This document shows positions 53,279 through 64,000 of a stretch of 64,000 bases of DNA, piece after piece. A program made the translations under genes and the position numbers. The notes under the pieces are model-generated. The model made no database searches and had not been told where the DNA came from. It saw only the letters and a list, made by a program, of their open reading frames with translations. The first letter of the stretch is position 1, and the number at the start of each line of letters is the position of its first letter. This DNA comes from Isochrysis galbana (taxonomy: Eukaryota > Haptophyta > Isochrysidales > Isochrysidaceae): positions 1,152,605-1,216,604 of the forward strand of contig CM030945.1 in NCBI GenBank assembly GCA_018136815.1, read 5' to 3'.

Positions 53279-54896
53279 TTACATTCGGTGCGGGTTCGGA
53301 TCCTCGGGACGGATAACAACACGCTTACCTTGCGCGATGCGCTCCCTCAGGCATGAGCGCTTTGGGGCTGGCCTAGACTCCTCCGCGGCGCACGCCGTCA
53401 TTCCACTCTCTTGGAGAGCGTCCTCGACGAGCTTGGGATCCTCCGGGCCGGGCACGAGCTTGATCTTAGCCAGGTGGCAGACCTGTGTGTAGTAGCCTTC
53501 GTCCTGCATGCACTTGCGGCGCTTAAGGACGTTGCTCTGCTCGACGGAGCCGCGCGCGACGAGTGTGTACGCCACGTGCTCCGCGCAGACACTGGGGCGC
53601 TGGATGCGGCCGGTGCGCTCGACCTCCTGATTCTTGGAGGCGGTGACGCAGCTCACCTGCACGAGCACGCTGGCGCCTACCAGGTCGACCGAGGTGTCGG
53701 CCAAGTGAAGCAGGCAGAAGACGGCGGCACCGCTCTTGCGGCGGAACTGCTCAAGCATGGCCAAGCGCTCCTTGCCAGGAGTCTCCTGGCTGAGCGGACC
53801 GACCACCGGCATCTGCTCGCGGAAGGTGCCCGAGAGAAGGCGGAAAAACGAACTTGAGCGACTCGAAATCGTCGCAGAAGACGAGCTGCTTTTGTCCACA
53901 GAGCGCGTGGTGACGCACGATGCCGAGGAGCGCGAGCAGCTTGGGCGCCTGGCGCACAGGATCGGTGCCGCACGAGGGGACGAGGACCTCGACGCGCCGA
54001 ATGGGCGCGATGAAGCCGTGCTGGAGCAGCTCGCCGCGGTCGACGTTGGCCACGACAGGGCCGACGCGCAGCGGTAGCAGGTCCATGCGCTCGTCCTCGC
54101 GGTGGAAGGTGGCGGAGGTGGCGAGCGTGCAGAAGGAGGGGATGTCGAGCACGCTCCCGACTGGATCCGCGACGGCGGGGTCGTCGAGCACGAGCAGGCC
54201 ATGCGGCAAGGCGCGCAGCAGTGCGAGGAAGCTTTCCATTTCGGTGTCCTGCGGCGAGTTTAGCGCCTGGTAGGTGCAGATGACGATGCCCGGGCGGCAC
54301 TTGCCATTCACGTCGAGCAGCCGGTCGGTTGTGGCGGCCATGTCCCCCCCGTCGTGGCGCAGGACTAGGACACCCCTTGAGGGCGGCTTGAAGAACTTGT
54401 GAAGCTGCTCGCTCCAGTGGACGCTGGCCATGACGCTCTGTGTGACGATGAGGGTGAATGTCTGCAGCTCCATGGCGAGCCAAAGCGACCAGAGGGTCTT
54501 GCCCGCTCCGCACGGCATCTTCACGAGCCCCGAGAGAGCAAGGGGGGACGACCCGTCATTGCGGTGCACCAGCACCTGATCAAGGGCGCGGCGCTGGAAA
54601 GGGCGCAACTCGACGCCCGGGCGGGCCTGCATGCCGGTGCTCACCAAGAGTGAGCCGGTTTTCACGAAGGGCCAAGCGCGGCGCTCGCCGTCGCTGATGG
54701 AGCTGATGTAGGTGTGCTGGGCGACAAGGGAGTGGCTGTGCTCCAGGAGAGTCGGAAGTGCGTCGCTCACGCTAAACGGGGCAAGGGGGGCGGGCCGGGG
54801 CGCCGAGAGGGCGTGCTCGGGTGGGGCGTAGTTGTAATTGCAGCGTAGCATCTCCACACCTTTGGTGACGCGCGTCGTGGGCGTGGGCATTGGCAT
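53279..54896 (-). CDS. XPB/Ssl2-like SF2 helicase with one-base frame break
   Basis: XPB is the DNA translocase of TFIIH and nucleotide-excision repair. From ATG 54896: LRPFQRRALDQVL (Q-like), motif I MPCGAGKT, motif Ia-like VTQSVMASVHWSEQL, motif III-like TSATFHREDERM, LLQHGFIAPIRRVEVLVP, then LVFCDDFESLK. There one extra base in a five-A run (53844-53848, plus strand) shifts the frame. The shifted frame continues the family with GPLSQETPGKERLAMLEQF, TSVDLVGASVLVQVS, ERTGRIQRP (motif VI) and a RRKCMQDEGYYTQV end. Motif II, DEVH in XPB, reads LDDPAV here, and motif VI has E for the usual Q, so ATPase function is doubtful. A strong donor near 53319-53330 suggests another exon. The XPB N-terminal damage-recognition region is missing. 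Either a divergent paralog or a decaying gene; the single indel may be a sequencing error. Confidence 0.75.
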
Positions 54897-55513
54897 GGGG
54901 AAGCAGCAGGGGAGGAGCGGTGGGGGGCGAGGAGAGGCGGGGGGAGGCAGGAGAGAGAGGGGAACAGAGAGGGAAGCGGGCAGGAAGGCTCGGATCGCAC
55001 ACGGACGTCTGGTTGGTCACGTTCACGCGCTCGCGCGCTCCAACCCCCGCGCGCGTACTCCTGCGCGCGCGCGCTCGCGCAGCACACACCACACACGCCG
55101 CGCGCCATGCGTGCGCGCGCTCGGACGCAATCCGTCCCACAAGCGCGCCATCCAGCCTAAGCGCGCGGGACGCGGCGGTGTGGCCACAAAAAAACCCCAT
55201 TTTGTTTTTCTCTCCATGACAGAGGTCATCCACTTGTAGGGCCAACTGGCGGCCCACCGTGTGTACATTGACCGCGCTCCCCTCCCCCTCCCCCCTCTCC
55301 TCTGATGTGCAGTGGCTGTAGAACAACTTTTTGTTCACTACAAGCAACAAAAAGACTTCGTAGTATTCTTACCGCGCACGCGGCTCTGGACTCTGGACCC
55401 ACGACCCTAGATGCTAGATGGGAAATACAGAGCCGGGTAACAGAATTACAGAAAATGCAGCATGCATTACAGACCAAATACAGGCCAAATACAGGTATCG
55501 GTGGGGGGGATAT
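54897..55513. other. Intergenic, purine-rich then CG-dinucleotide-rich
   Basis: GA/G-rich 54900-54985 (pyrimidine on the helicase coding strand), and alternating CGCG runs at 55030-55125. No gene supported. Confidence 0.45.
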
Positions 55514-55800
55514 TGTCAGAGCGAGGCTGATCTCAGTTTTGGAGATTGCCTGCGACCTGCGAGCCGAGAGCCTAGAATCTTTTCAGATTTTTTTTTTGGA
55601 GATTGCCTGCGAGGGCCGCGAGGGCGCGCCGGCAGCTAGAGCTAGCGCGGAACGCGTTTCTTGTGGGGAGCTCATGGAGTTTTCCTCGGGACTCATGTTG
55701 GAAGTGACTACGGGCATTGCGAACGACGCACGGCGGAGAGGCGCGGAATTGCGAAAGAAAGGAGGCTTATGGCTTATGGGGGGTTGTGGCGTTGTGGTAG
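55514..55800 (-). mobile_element. LTR end fragment of the chromovirus family, diverged
   Basis: Starts with tgtcagagc at 55514, the reverse complement of the LTR 3' terminus, and follows the last ~250 bp of the LTR in reverse (gcgcgccggcagctag, ggggagctcatggag, gtgactacgggcat). It has small insertions, including an internal partial duplication around ggagattgcctgcga. A solo remnant. Confidence 0.8.
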
Positions 55801-56029
55801 AGCTGCCTAACGTTTATTTTGGGACCCAACGTTCAGTTAGCGTTCGACTAAGAACGCAAACATTGTTCATGTTCACTTGTGTTCAAGGCCAATCCTCAAC
55901 GTTGTTCTTGTTCAGTGGTCTCCTCACCTGTTCCTGTTGTTCAGGCGGAGCGCTCTTCGGCGGCTCGGCGGCGCATGCACGTATATTATACGTATGCGGG
56001 TACGCGTATGCTACATACATATACAGATC

Positions 56030-56102
56030 TCCTACCCCTAACCCTAACTAACCACCCCTAAGTAGTTAGGGTTAGGATTAGGGAGAGGGTTAGGGTTAGG
56101 GG
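56030..56102 (+). repeat. Interstitial telomere-like repeats, inverted
   Basis: ccctaaccctaact, then tagttagggttaggattaggg and gggttagggttagggg: a short CCCTAA run facing TTAGGG-type runs, about 70 bp. Confidence 0.85.
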
Positions 56103-56268
56103 CAACCCAAGAAGCACCCGAAAGCAAGTAGGTTAGATAGAGGTTAGAGAGAGGGGAGTTCTAATAGTCGAAAAGAAAAGGAGAAAGGTGTGTGAACATT
56201 TTCAGTAAAGGATTGAACATTCTCTTTTTGTAGAGAGGTGACGCGCGAGAGAGGCGACCGCCGACGAC

Positions 56269-57854
<1,586 letters not shown>

Positions 57855-58084
57855 CTCTTGAAAGGCCGCGCATACCGAAACGCATTTGCAACGGCGCCAA
57901 AGACTTTTGCTTGAACGAGTGTTGGTGCCTATCCTAATATCGCGGGCGCGCAGTGCACATGTCGTGGGCTTTTAGCTCTCCGTCCGGAGTAGCATGCGCT
58001 TGGCTGTAGTACACGTGGCACGTTGGCACGCACCACTGCACGCTAGCCCTCGCCATCGCGACTGCATTCCAGCGTCAGTTTTGG

Positions 58085-58340
58085 CGAATATATTAAAAAT
58101 ATGTTCTTGAATATGCCTACTACTTTGCTATCTACTCCCCTTTCTCTGGGGGCCTCACCTGACATCGCCCTTACCCCACCCTCACTCCCCTTGTCCACCC
58201 CCCCCCCCCCTCCTTCGTTCTTTTTTGTTCGGTTTCGGGGCGTCGGCCCATGTGCGCTACGTTGGGTCTGGCGTCGGGGGAGGGGAGAGGCGGGCGCCTT
58301 TTGGCTCGTAGTTGTGGGGGGCGCAGTCGTTGCGCCTCTC
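58085..58340 (+). repeat. Repeat B
   Basis: tattaaaaatatgttcttgaatatgcctactact, then a pyrimidine-rich block, then ttcggtttcggggcgtcggcccatgtgcgctacg. The next repeat A copy inserted at its end. The 230 bp before it (57855-58084) is the 3' flank of TEX9, with nothing else seen. Confidence 0.6.
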
Positions 58341-58356
58341 TCTAGGGGCCCAGCCA
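58341..58356 (+). repeat. Target-site duplication, left of repeat A
   Basis: tctaggggcccagcca, repeated exactly at 59102-59117. Confidence 0.9.
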
Positions 58357-59101
58357 CAACTAAGTTTATACTTGGTTGACCCATGGGGGGGCACGAGCCC
58401 CCCCCTCTCTCCACTCCTCCCCTGCCATGGGGGAGGAACCACCCATCCTCCTGGCACGCCTGATGGCTTGCCAGGAGGCCACTGCCCTACTGACCCACTC
58501 CCTTCCCCACAGGCTCGCCCCATTCGCCCATCATGGCCCCTCGTGACCAGCCCATTGCTCCAACCCCCCCTCCCCCCCTGGTCGACAGGCAGACAGGTGC
58601 AGATTGGGGGCCCCAGAGGCTCAGGAGCGCCAGCGAGGGAGAGGCAGGGGAGGCCAGGGCCCAGTCCCAGCCTCCTCTGCCCCCAGAGCTGGTCTCCAGG
58701 AGCCTCCAGGGGTCGCCAGGGGCAGCTGCAGGCCTGCCGCAGGCGCGCCATCGCGCGTGCCGCAGGAGAGGGGAGAGAGAGCGCGGAGAAGGGGCTGGGC
58801 GGAGCGAGAGCTCCGCTCACCGAAAAATAGGTAAGTCCCGCACCTGTTTACAGGATAAGTCGGGGCTGAGACCGCCGCCCACTCGGAGACACAGGAGGAA
58901 GGGGGGGAATGATCACCGGGGGGGGGCGCGGGCCACCGGACCATATCTAAGCCCTTCACCCCTATCCCCCTAGTAGTGCACGGGGGGAGTCGCCTTATGG
59001 CGGGGGGAGAAGGGCCGGGGAAGTGGGGGTGTAGAAAGTTTCCTACGTGAGTAGAAAGTAGAGGGTCCACGGCCGCGTGTGCGGTGAAACTATTAAAAGG
59101 T
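58357..59101 (+). repeat. Repeat A (SINE-like), full-length reference copy, 745 bp
   Basis: From the palindromic head caactaagtttatacttggttg through gcccatggggg, a G/C-rich body, an internal ggtaagtcccgcacctgtttacagg block that looks like a tiny GT-AG intron, and the 3' end ggtccacggccgcgtgtgcggtgaaactattaaaagg. Perfect 16-bp target duplications show it is a retroposed unit. No long ORF is conserved between copies, so it is taken as noncoding. Confidence 0.88.
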
Positions 59102-59117
59102 TCTAGGGGCCCAGCCA
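59102..59117 (+). repeat. Target-site duplication, right of repeat A
   Basis: Exact repeat of 58341-58356. Confidence 0.9.
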
Positions 59118-59470
59118 AGCGGCTTTCCCTATGGCTGTGATGTTGGAAGGGCTCGCCTTCCCGGTTGCCAGGGCGCCATCCCTGGTCGCTCTCATGGTCT
59201 CCTTTTTCTTGTGTGGTAATGTGGTTCAATTCCTGGTCCTTTGTGTTATCCTTTTGAGTGTGAGGCTTTGGCACTAGTGTGTCACTGTCTATACTACGTC
59301 GAAAAGAGGGCGGAAGTCGTTGCTGACGTCTAATCGTTTTTTTGTTGTCGGCCTATGTCCGCGTGGGCCCTTCTGGCTGCATCCGTGGAGTTGCCGGAGT
59401 GCGCCGCTTTTACAAGGGTGGCGAATCTAGTCAGCATCTCTTCTTATGACTTGCTTGCTATCTGCCCGGA
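59118..59470. other. Intergenic, nothing recognised
   Basis: No exon or repeat supported. Confidence 0.4.
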
Positions 59471-59664
59471 CCCCACCCAACGAGCCGGACCCAAGCAAGG
59501 TAGCGCACCTGGGCCGGACTCCGGAAACCGAAGAACAAGGAACGAGGGGGGCAAGGCGAGGAAGGAGGCGGCGAGGGATGTAAGGTTGGTGTTAGTAGGA
59601 GGGGATTGTGCCCAGTCGATGGTGCAGGTGTTAGCCTTGAATCTTCAGATGTTTTTAAAATAAA
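59471..59664 (-). repeat. Repeat B, reverse orientation
   Basis: Reads, reversed, aaaaacatctgaagattcaaggct, then the pyrimidine block, then ttcttcggtttccggagtccggcccaggtgcgctac. Confidence 0.6.
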
Positions 59665-59671
59665 GATATAA

Positions 59672-59945
59672 GTCGGGACCGAGGCCGCCGCCTGCCCGGT
59701 AGGCGTAGGAGGAAGGGGGGAACGGATCACCGGCGGGGGGGGGGGGGGGGGGGGGGCTCCGGACCATTTCTAAGCTCTTCACCCCTATCAGCTAGTAGCT
59801 AGTAGTGCACGGACGGGAGGAGTCGCCTCATGGCGAGCGAGGGGAGAGGGGCCGGGGAGTAGGAGGTGTGAGGTGTAGGAAATCTTGCTGCGTGAAAGTA
59901 GTGGGTCCATGGCCGCGTGTGCGGTAAGAATATTATAAGGCTTTA
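59672..59945 (+). repeat. Repeat A, 3' third only
   Basis: Begins at ataagtcgggaccgaggccgcc and runs to gtgcggtaagaatattataagg, with a G run at 59734-59755. Confidence 0.8.
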
Positions 59946-60417
59946 TTCTTTACATGAGTATCAAGCGCTATAGCTCGCAGCTTGAGCTTCCCATATGTGC
60001 GGTAGCCAGCAGCAACAGCACAACACGCGGCGGGCGAACGAAGAACGAAGCGCATCTAGCGCGCAGCATGCCGCCGCGACGCCACCACTGATTTTTAGGC
60101 ACTACGGCCATTGGACATAGCCATGCATCATGTGTGCAGAAAGTGAGATGTAAGAAGGAGGAGGATGGTGCAATCTTGTATAGGCAAGGGATGGCGAGTC
60201 ACTCTCCACCACGGCTAGGCGCGCAAATGAGAAGCAAGAAGCGACGAGTGCAGCCGTCACTGTAATGACGGACGACAAGAGCTCTGACAATAAGGGATCC
60301 TGCGCTTGTTTTTGGCGCAATCGTTATGGCGTGCACAGCTAGCGGCCCGCCATGGACGCTCCCATAGCTACAGGTTATCCTGCAGGGCCTTGCCACCCGG
60401 AGCACATCGGTGTAGTA
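59946..60417. other. Intergenic, 3' flank of the seven-span gene
   Basis: No feature supported. Confidence 0.4.
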
Positions 60418-62070
60418 TTAGTCCACGCAAAGCTTCCCGCGTACACGAGATGCGGACGCCATGCCAGCTGACTCTAGCGAAAACCCAAGGTGGGCAAGGG
60501 ATGAGATCTTGTAGAACTCTGACGAGGACAGGAACAGGCGCGATAAAAGTGCGAGCGCGGCGGTTTGCAATAGAATAGAGCCGCCAGCAACGAGCTGGTG
60601 TCGTCGATATGGCGGCAAGACAGCCGCCAACAGCACGAGCAAAGGTAGGCACAAAAACCAGCTACCTCCATAGACGAACAAGCGGCGGAGGAAAGACGCA
60701 ATCTCAGGCTGCCGTTCTAATCGGAGCGAGCGCCGCAACGCCCACCCAAAGAGGGCACACGAAGCCAGACGGATACCAAGAAGAGCCAAACCTGGCCAAT
60801 GCTCGTGGTCATGGAAGTGATTGAAATCCTCCTCGTAGCGCCGGCCCACCATTTGAAGTACAAATTGCGAGCCACCAACCCCGAGGAGAAGCCACACTGA
60901 CGGTGACTTCAGACCGCGCAGCAAGCGTGCCGGGCGGTGTAGGCCCTCAAACAGCTTGCCCCCTAGGCCGGCGAGCGGCTCTTGCGATTCCAAGCCTAGC
61001 GTCCATCCAAAGGCCAAGGCGATGAGCAGAACCTGTGGAGCAAGACGCGGGCGAGGCCGAGGGCGTGACCGGAAGGGAATTGAACTCCCACCTTCGGGTC
61101 TACAGCGTACCGCAATCAAATTAGGTGCTTGTGCCGCGAGAGCGGGCCATTCAAACGTTCAGGCACGGACCGAAATGGTGAGTTCTGAAACAGACTGAAA
61201 CAACCCAGAGAGGAAGTCGAGTGCAAGCCAGGTGTGGCGCCAGCGCAAGCCTTTTCCATCCTCGGCGAACGTTCTCAAGTGGCACAACTCACACAGGACG
61301 GATGCTGCTTGAAGCACGTACGCCAACGCGAAGAGCACCGTGATCAGATGGTATTGCTTTTGCGCGTGGTACTGGCTGTAGAGCGAGAGAAAGTAGAGGA
61401 GGCCGTAGACGAGCATGGACACGAGCGCGATGGTATTGACCATCGGCATGCCTGCGACGAGGCGGAGAGGTGCATTATGTGCCAGATGGAATGAGCCGGC
61501 CGCTGCGCGTCATGTATAGCGAAACCAAGGCATGCATGCGCCTGGATACACACCCGATTCATCAGCGGGCAGGTGCGACCGGCCGTTGAGGAACGTCAGG
61601 TGATAGTTGATGGGCGGCGGGTGAGCGTCGTACTCCTCTAGGTAGCAGTCCATTAGCACGGCGTACCAGTAGTGTGCTCTTCCCTTAGGCGTCGTCAGTT
61701 CCCCCGACCAGGACCAATCATGCCTCGACGGCCTGGCAAGCGTCTGCTCTGGCTGCACCTTTGCGCTCCACGTGGCCAACTTCTGTCTCTCGACGCAGAG
61801 CGAGCCTTTTTGGATGGCGCTTCGGAACTTCGGCCAGTCGGTGTCCGAGTATAAGCAGAGCGTGAGAAGGTGCTGGTGCCGGTCGAAGTATTCTCGCTCG
61901 GCCACGTGGAAGGTCATGTTGATGTACGAGGGAACACGAGGAGAAAACGCAAACTTGGTGAGGTACTTCTCTGTGTCAAGAGAGGAGAGCTGGAGCTGGC
62001 CGTCGAGCACCTTGGCACGCGCCTCGCCTGCCAGCAGCGCGAGCAGCAGCAGCGGGGCGGCGCGGCGCAT
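60418..62070 (-). CDS. GPR180/TMEM145-type seven-transmembrane protein
   Basis: Three exons, 62070-61554, 61451-61171 and 61032-60418, give 470 aa; introns are 102 and 138 nt with GT-AG ends and consistent phase. It starts with a signal peptide (MRRAAPLLLLALLAGEARA). A lumenal/extracellular beta-rich domain follows, with the family features YLTKFAF, LLTLCLYSDTDWPKF and a conserved-type Cys (SLCVERQ), then about seven membrane spans: from MPMVNTIALVSMLVYGLLYF through LLIALAFGWTL after the second splice, to SWFLCLPLLVLLAAVL and ILLQTAALALLSRLF. This layout matches the intimal-thickness-related receptor family (GPR180/TMEM145, related to GOST trafficking proteins). Ligand and role in protists are unknown. 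Confidence 0.82.
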
Positions 62071-62184
62071 CTGCCACGGGCGGGGGGGAGACGTGGGGGG
62101 GGTGGACGCGGCGTCGGCGCCATCGCGGGGCGGGGAAGAGGGGAGGGGGAGTGGAGAGAAAAGGAGAGGGAGAGAGTAGGTAGG

Positions 62185-62187
<3 letters not shown>

Positions 62188-62265
<78 letters not shown>

Positions 62266-62278
62266 AGGGAGGGAGAGA

Positions 62279-62347
<69 letters not shown>
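62188..62347 (+). repeat. GA microsatellite upstream of the seven-span gene
   Basis: About 160 bp of (GA)n with a GGGA interruption (62258-62280), 118 bp before the start codon; it is CT on the coding strand. Confidence 0.95.
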
Positions 62348-62351
<4 letters not shown>

Positions 62352-63828
62352 AGGAGAGGAGGAGGGCGAGATGCGGGAGAGAGAGAGTGCGTGGTCACGA
62401 CGAAAGGTGAGAGACGACAGGAGAAGAGAAAGAAATAGGGAGGGAAAGGACTCGCAGATGATTCGGAAAGGAGGGAGAGAGGAAAGCAAGAGGAGACGCG
62501 AAAGAGGAGGAGAGAGTCACCGAGAGAGGAAGATGCGGTCCGTCCCGAAATAGTCGGTCTCCCAGCAACCAGCACGCCAGCCTTCAAAAGAAAGAAAAGA
62601 AAACCCCAAGAAAAGAAAAACCAAGTGATGGGCCTGAGAAAAGAAAATCACGTGGGTGGGAGTGGGGCGCCCAGTTTTTACGCAGGCCGAAAAAGGTCGT
62701 TTTCACTCTACTTAGCCCCTCTTCAACAGCATGCCGGTCTTCATGTTCCCGTCTTCCCACCAACACCCAAAACCTAAGTAAACGCGAAATACGAAGTTGA
62801 AGTTGTCGTATTTCATACGAAGACAAGCTTTTACAGCTTTTACTTCTAACCTGTGGGTTATTTTAAGCCTCAAGGTCTCGTCGATTGATATACCGCCTCT
62901 TCTCTAACTTTCTCTCGATGTCATCAAATGTTCCATGACTGTCTTCCGTCTTCTCTCGTCCATCGGTCGTATCTCCCCAGCGAGGTCTGCAGGTCTGCCC
63001 ACGTTCCACGTTGTGCCGACCCCTCTGTCGCATGTCTGCGCGTTGCTGAATTGCCCTGGTGCCGACGTCTGGCCGTCCGTCCAGGTGTGGTTAGTTTTCG
63101 CTCCGTTTGGTTTAGTTTGTGTGGTTCTGTGCCTTCAGACTTTTTCGTTGTCGCATTCGCGAATCGACACTCGTTAGGCTTCGCTCTTCTCTTCGTCGTT
63201 CGGTATTTATCGTTATAATTCTCTCGTTCTCGTCCTCGGTCAAAAGCTTCGCTTGGATGCATGGGATCGTGGGTTGTGGAGCGCCCTCTCTCTTCCTCTC
63301 GAAAGAGAAGGGAAGTTTCCCCACCTTTCTTCCTCCCAGGCGCCTCGCAGATAGGTTTAATTTGCTATCTCCCCTGCGGTTCTTTATCTGCTTCTGGGGG
63401 CAATCAGGTTTAATTTGCGACCTCTTCGCATCTCCCCCTTAGGCACATCGCACTCCTTTCGTCTTATTTGGTAGGTCTCTTGGAATCCTGCGTAGCAAGA
63501 TTGCCCCTCGATTCCGTTATGGTGCGATTCCCGTTCCAGACAAGATCGCCGACAGATCGCCCTTTGATCGTCGTCCGTTGTTGTCTGATCGGAGTGTTTG
63601 GGTTTGATTTCAGTCGAGTTATGTGAGAAAGTCGTGGGGCGAGAGTCGGGGTGTTTTCCTGGGTGTCGTTGTCCGTCGTCCTGTCGCCAGTCGTCATCCG
63701 TCGTCGCTCTCGCTCTCGTCGCTCTCGCTCTCGTAACACTCGTACCCAACAAACTCGCCTCTCCTCCTCGCCAGCCCCTGCCATCACAGCCCTCCTCACA
63801 CTCGCCCTCGCCTCTCGCCGCTCGCTCG
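62348..63828. other. Intergenic, purine-rich then pyrimidine-rich; no gene recognised
   Basis: GA-rich to 62530. From about 62870 the plus strand becomes C/T-rich with many tcg/ctc words, in style like the chromovirus LTR leader, but no alignment with that LTR was found. Confidence 0.4.
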
Positions 63829-64000
63829 ATGCCGCTTTCGCCGCCGTCCTCGCCCTCGCTCAAGCCCGCCTGCCCGCCTTCCTCTGCTGACGGGCTTCAG
63901 CCCGTCAGCACCTCCGAAGTGGTCTCCCTCGCCGCGCCTGCCGCCGGCTTCGCCCCTTCCTCATTGCCCTCAGGCCTTGTGGGCCATCCCAATTCGTCAG
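63829..64000 (+). CDS. Start of an ORF cut by window end, Gag-like composition
   Basis: From ATG 63829 the frame stays open to the last base (57 codons), Ser/Pro/Ala-rich (MPLSPPSSPSLKPACPPSSA and on). Composition and the pyrimidine-rich leader resemble the start of the chromovirus Gag at 12731, so this may be the start of a second LTR retrotransposon. No family motif is visible yet. Confidence 0.3.
   Translation, partial: MPLSPPSSPSLKPACPPSSADGLQPVSTSEVVSLAAPAAGFAPSSLPSGLVGHPNSS

Noticed and set aside
61065-61150. tRNA-like stretch on the minus strand in intron 2 of the seven-span gene (T-loop-like gagttcaattccc, partial acceptor pairing)
   Set aside because: Six of seven acceptor pairs and a TTCAATT loop can be drawn, but the T stem has mismatches and no D arm or anticodon arm fits, so no functional tRNA can be claimed.
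61870-62553. Arg/Glu-rich frame of 227 codons across the GA tract
   Set aside because: Microsatellite translation, antisense to the start of the seven-span gene.

Overview
The window is nuclear DNA of a GC-rich, intron-bearing, flagellated protist, most likely an alga. Genes carry short spliceosomal introns (about 70-220 bp, mostly GT-AG, one GC-AG). One gene is a TEX9-type ciliary coiled-coil protein. Long homopurine/homopyrimidine tracts sit beside many start codons, TTAGGG-type repeats occur, and transposable elements take up much of the sequence. A haptophyte-like alga would fit, but nothing here proves the lineage. Three 100-N assembly gaps lie at 18269-18368, 29207-29306 and 56307-56406.

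Host genes that can be read exon by exon: a Thg1-like 3'-5' polymerase (1974-3080, +), a Lag1/ceramide synthase-like TLC protein (4602-5714, -), TSPO/MBR (9883-10737, +), a heat-shock-factor-type protein (30867-31706, -), a small single-span membrane protein (40029-40620, +), a RING-H2 protein (42071-43174, +), a TPR plus 2OG-Fe(II) oxygenase protein (45654-47270, -), an XPB-like helicase with a one-base frame break (53279-54896, -), TEX9 (56269-57854, +) and a GPR180/TMEM145-type seven-span protein (60418-62070, -). They are unrelated housekeeping, signalling and membrane genes; no operon-like grouping is seen. Orphan ORFs lie in an AT-richer stretch at about 34.8-38.9 kb.

The centrepiece is a Ty3/gypsy chromovirus at 11451-27029. 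It has near-identical 1.4-kb LTRs, a 5-bp target duplication, a Gag start codon inside the LTR, and a Pol of protease, RT, RNase H, integrase (D,D-35-E) and chromodomain. Between Gag and Pol it carries a complete domain resembling the short phage/bacterial cytosine-C5 DNA methyltransferases (PPC and ENP motifs). The sequence around gap 18269-18368 is an unmerged contig overlap: 1.58 kb appears twice, so the true element is about 1.7 kb shorter than displayed.

Other mobile DNA: an LTR copy at the left edge and an LTR scrap at 55.5 kb; a LINE at 49692-52932 with an 18-bp target duplication but an internal deletion; a 0.75-kb SINE-like family (repeat A, eight copies or fragments, two with target duplications) whose 5' head matches that LINE; a second dispersed repeat (B) that is often next to repeat A; a 921-bp hAT-like MITE with 14-bp terminal inverted repeats and an 8-bp target duplication; and large CT/GA microsatellites.
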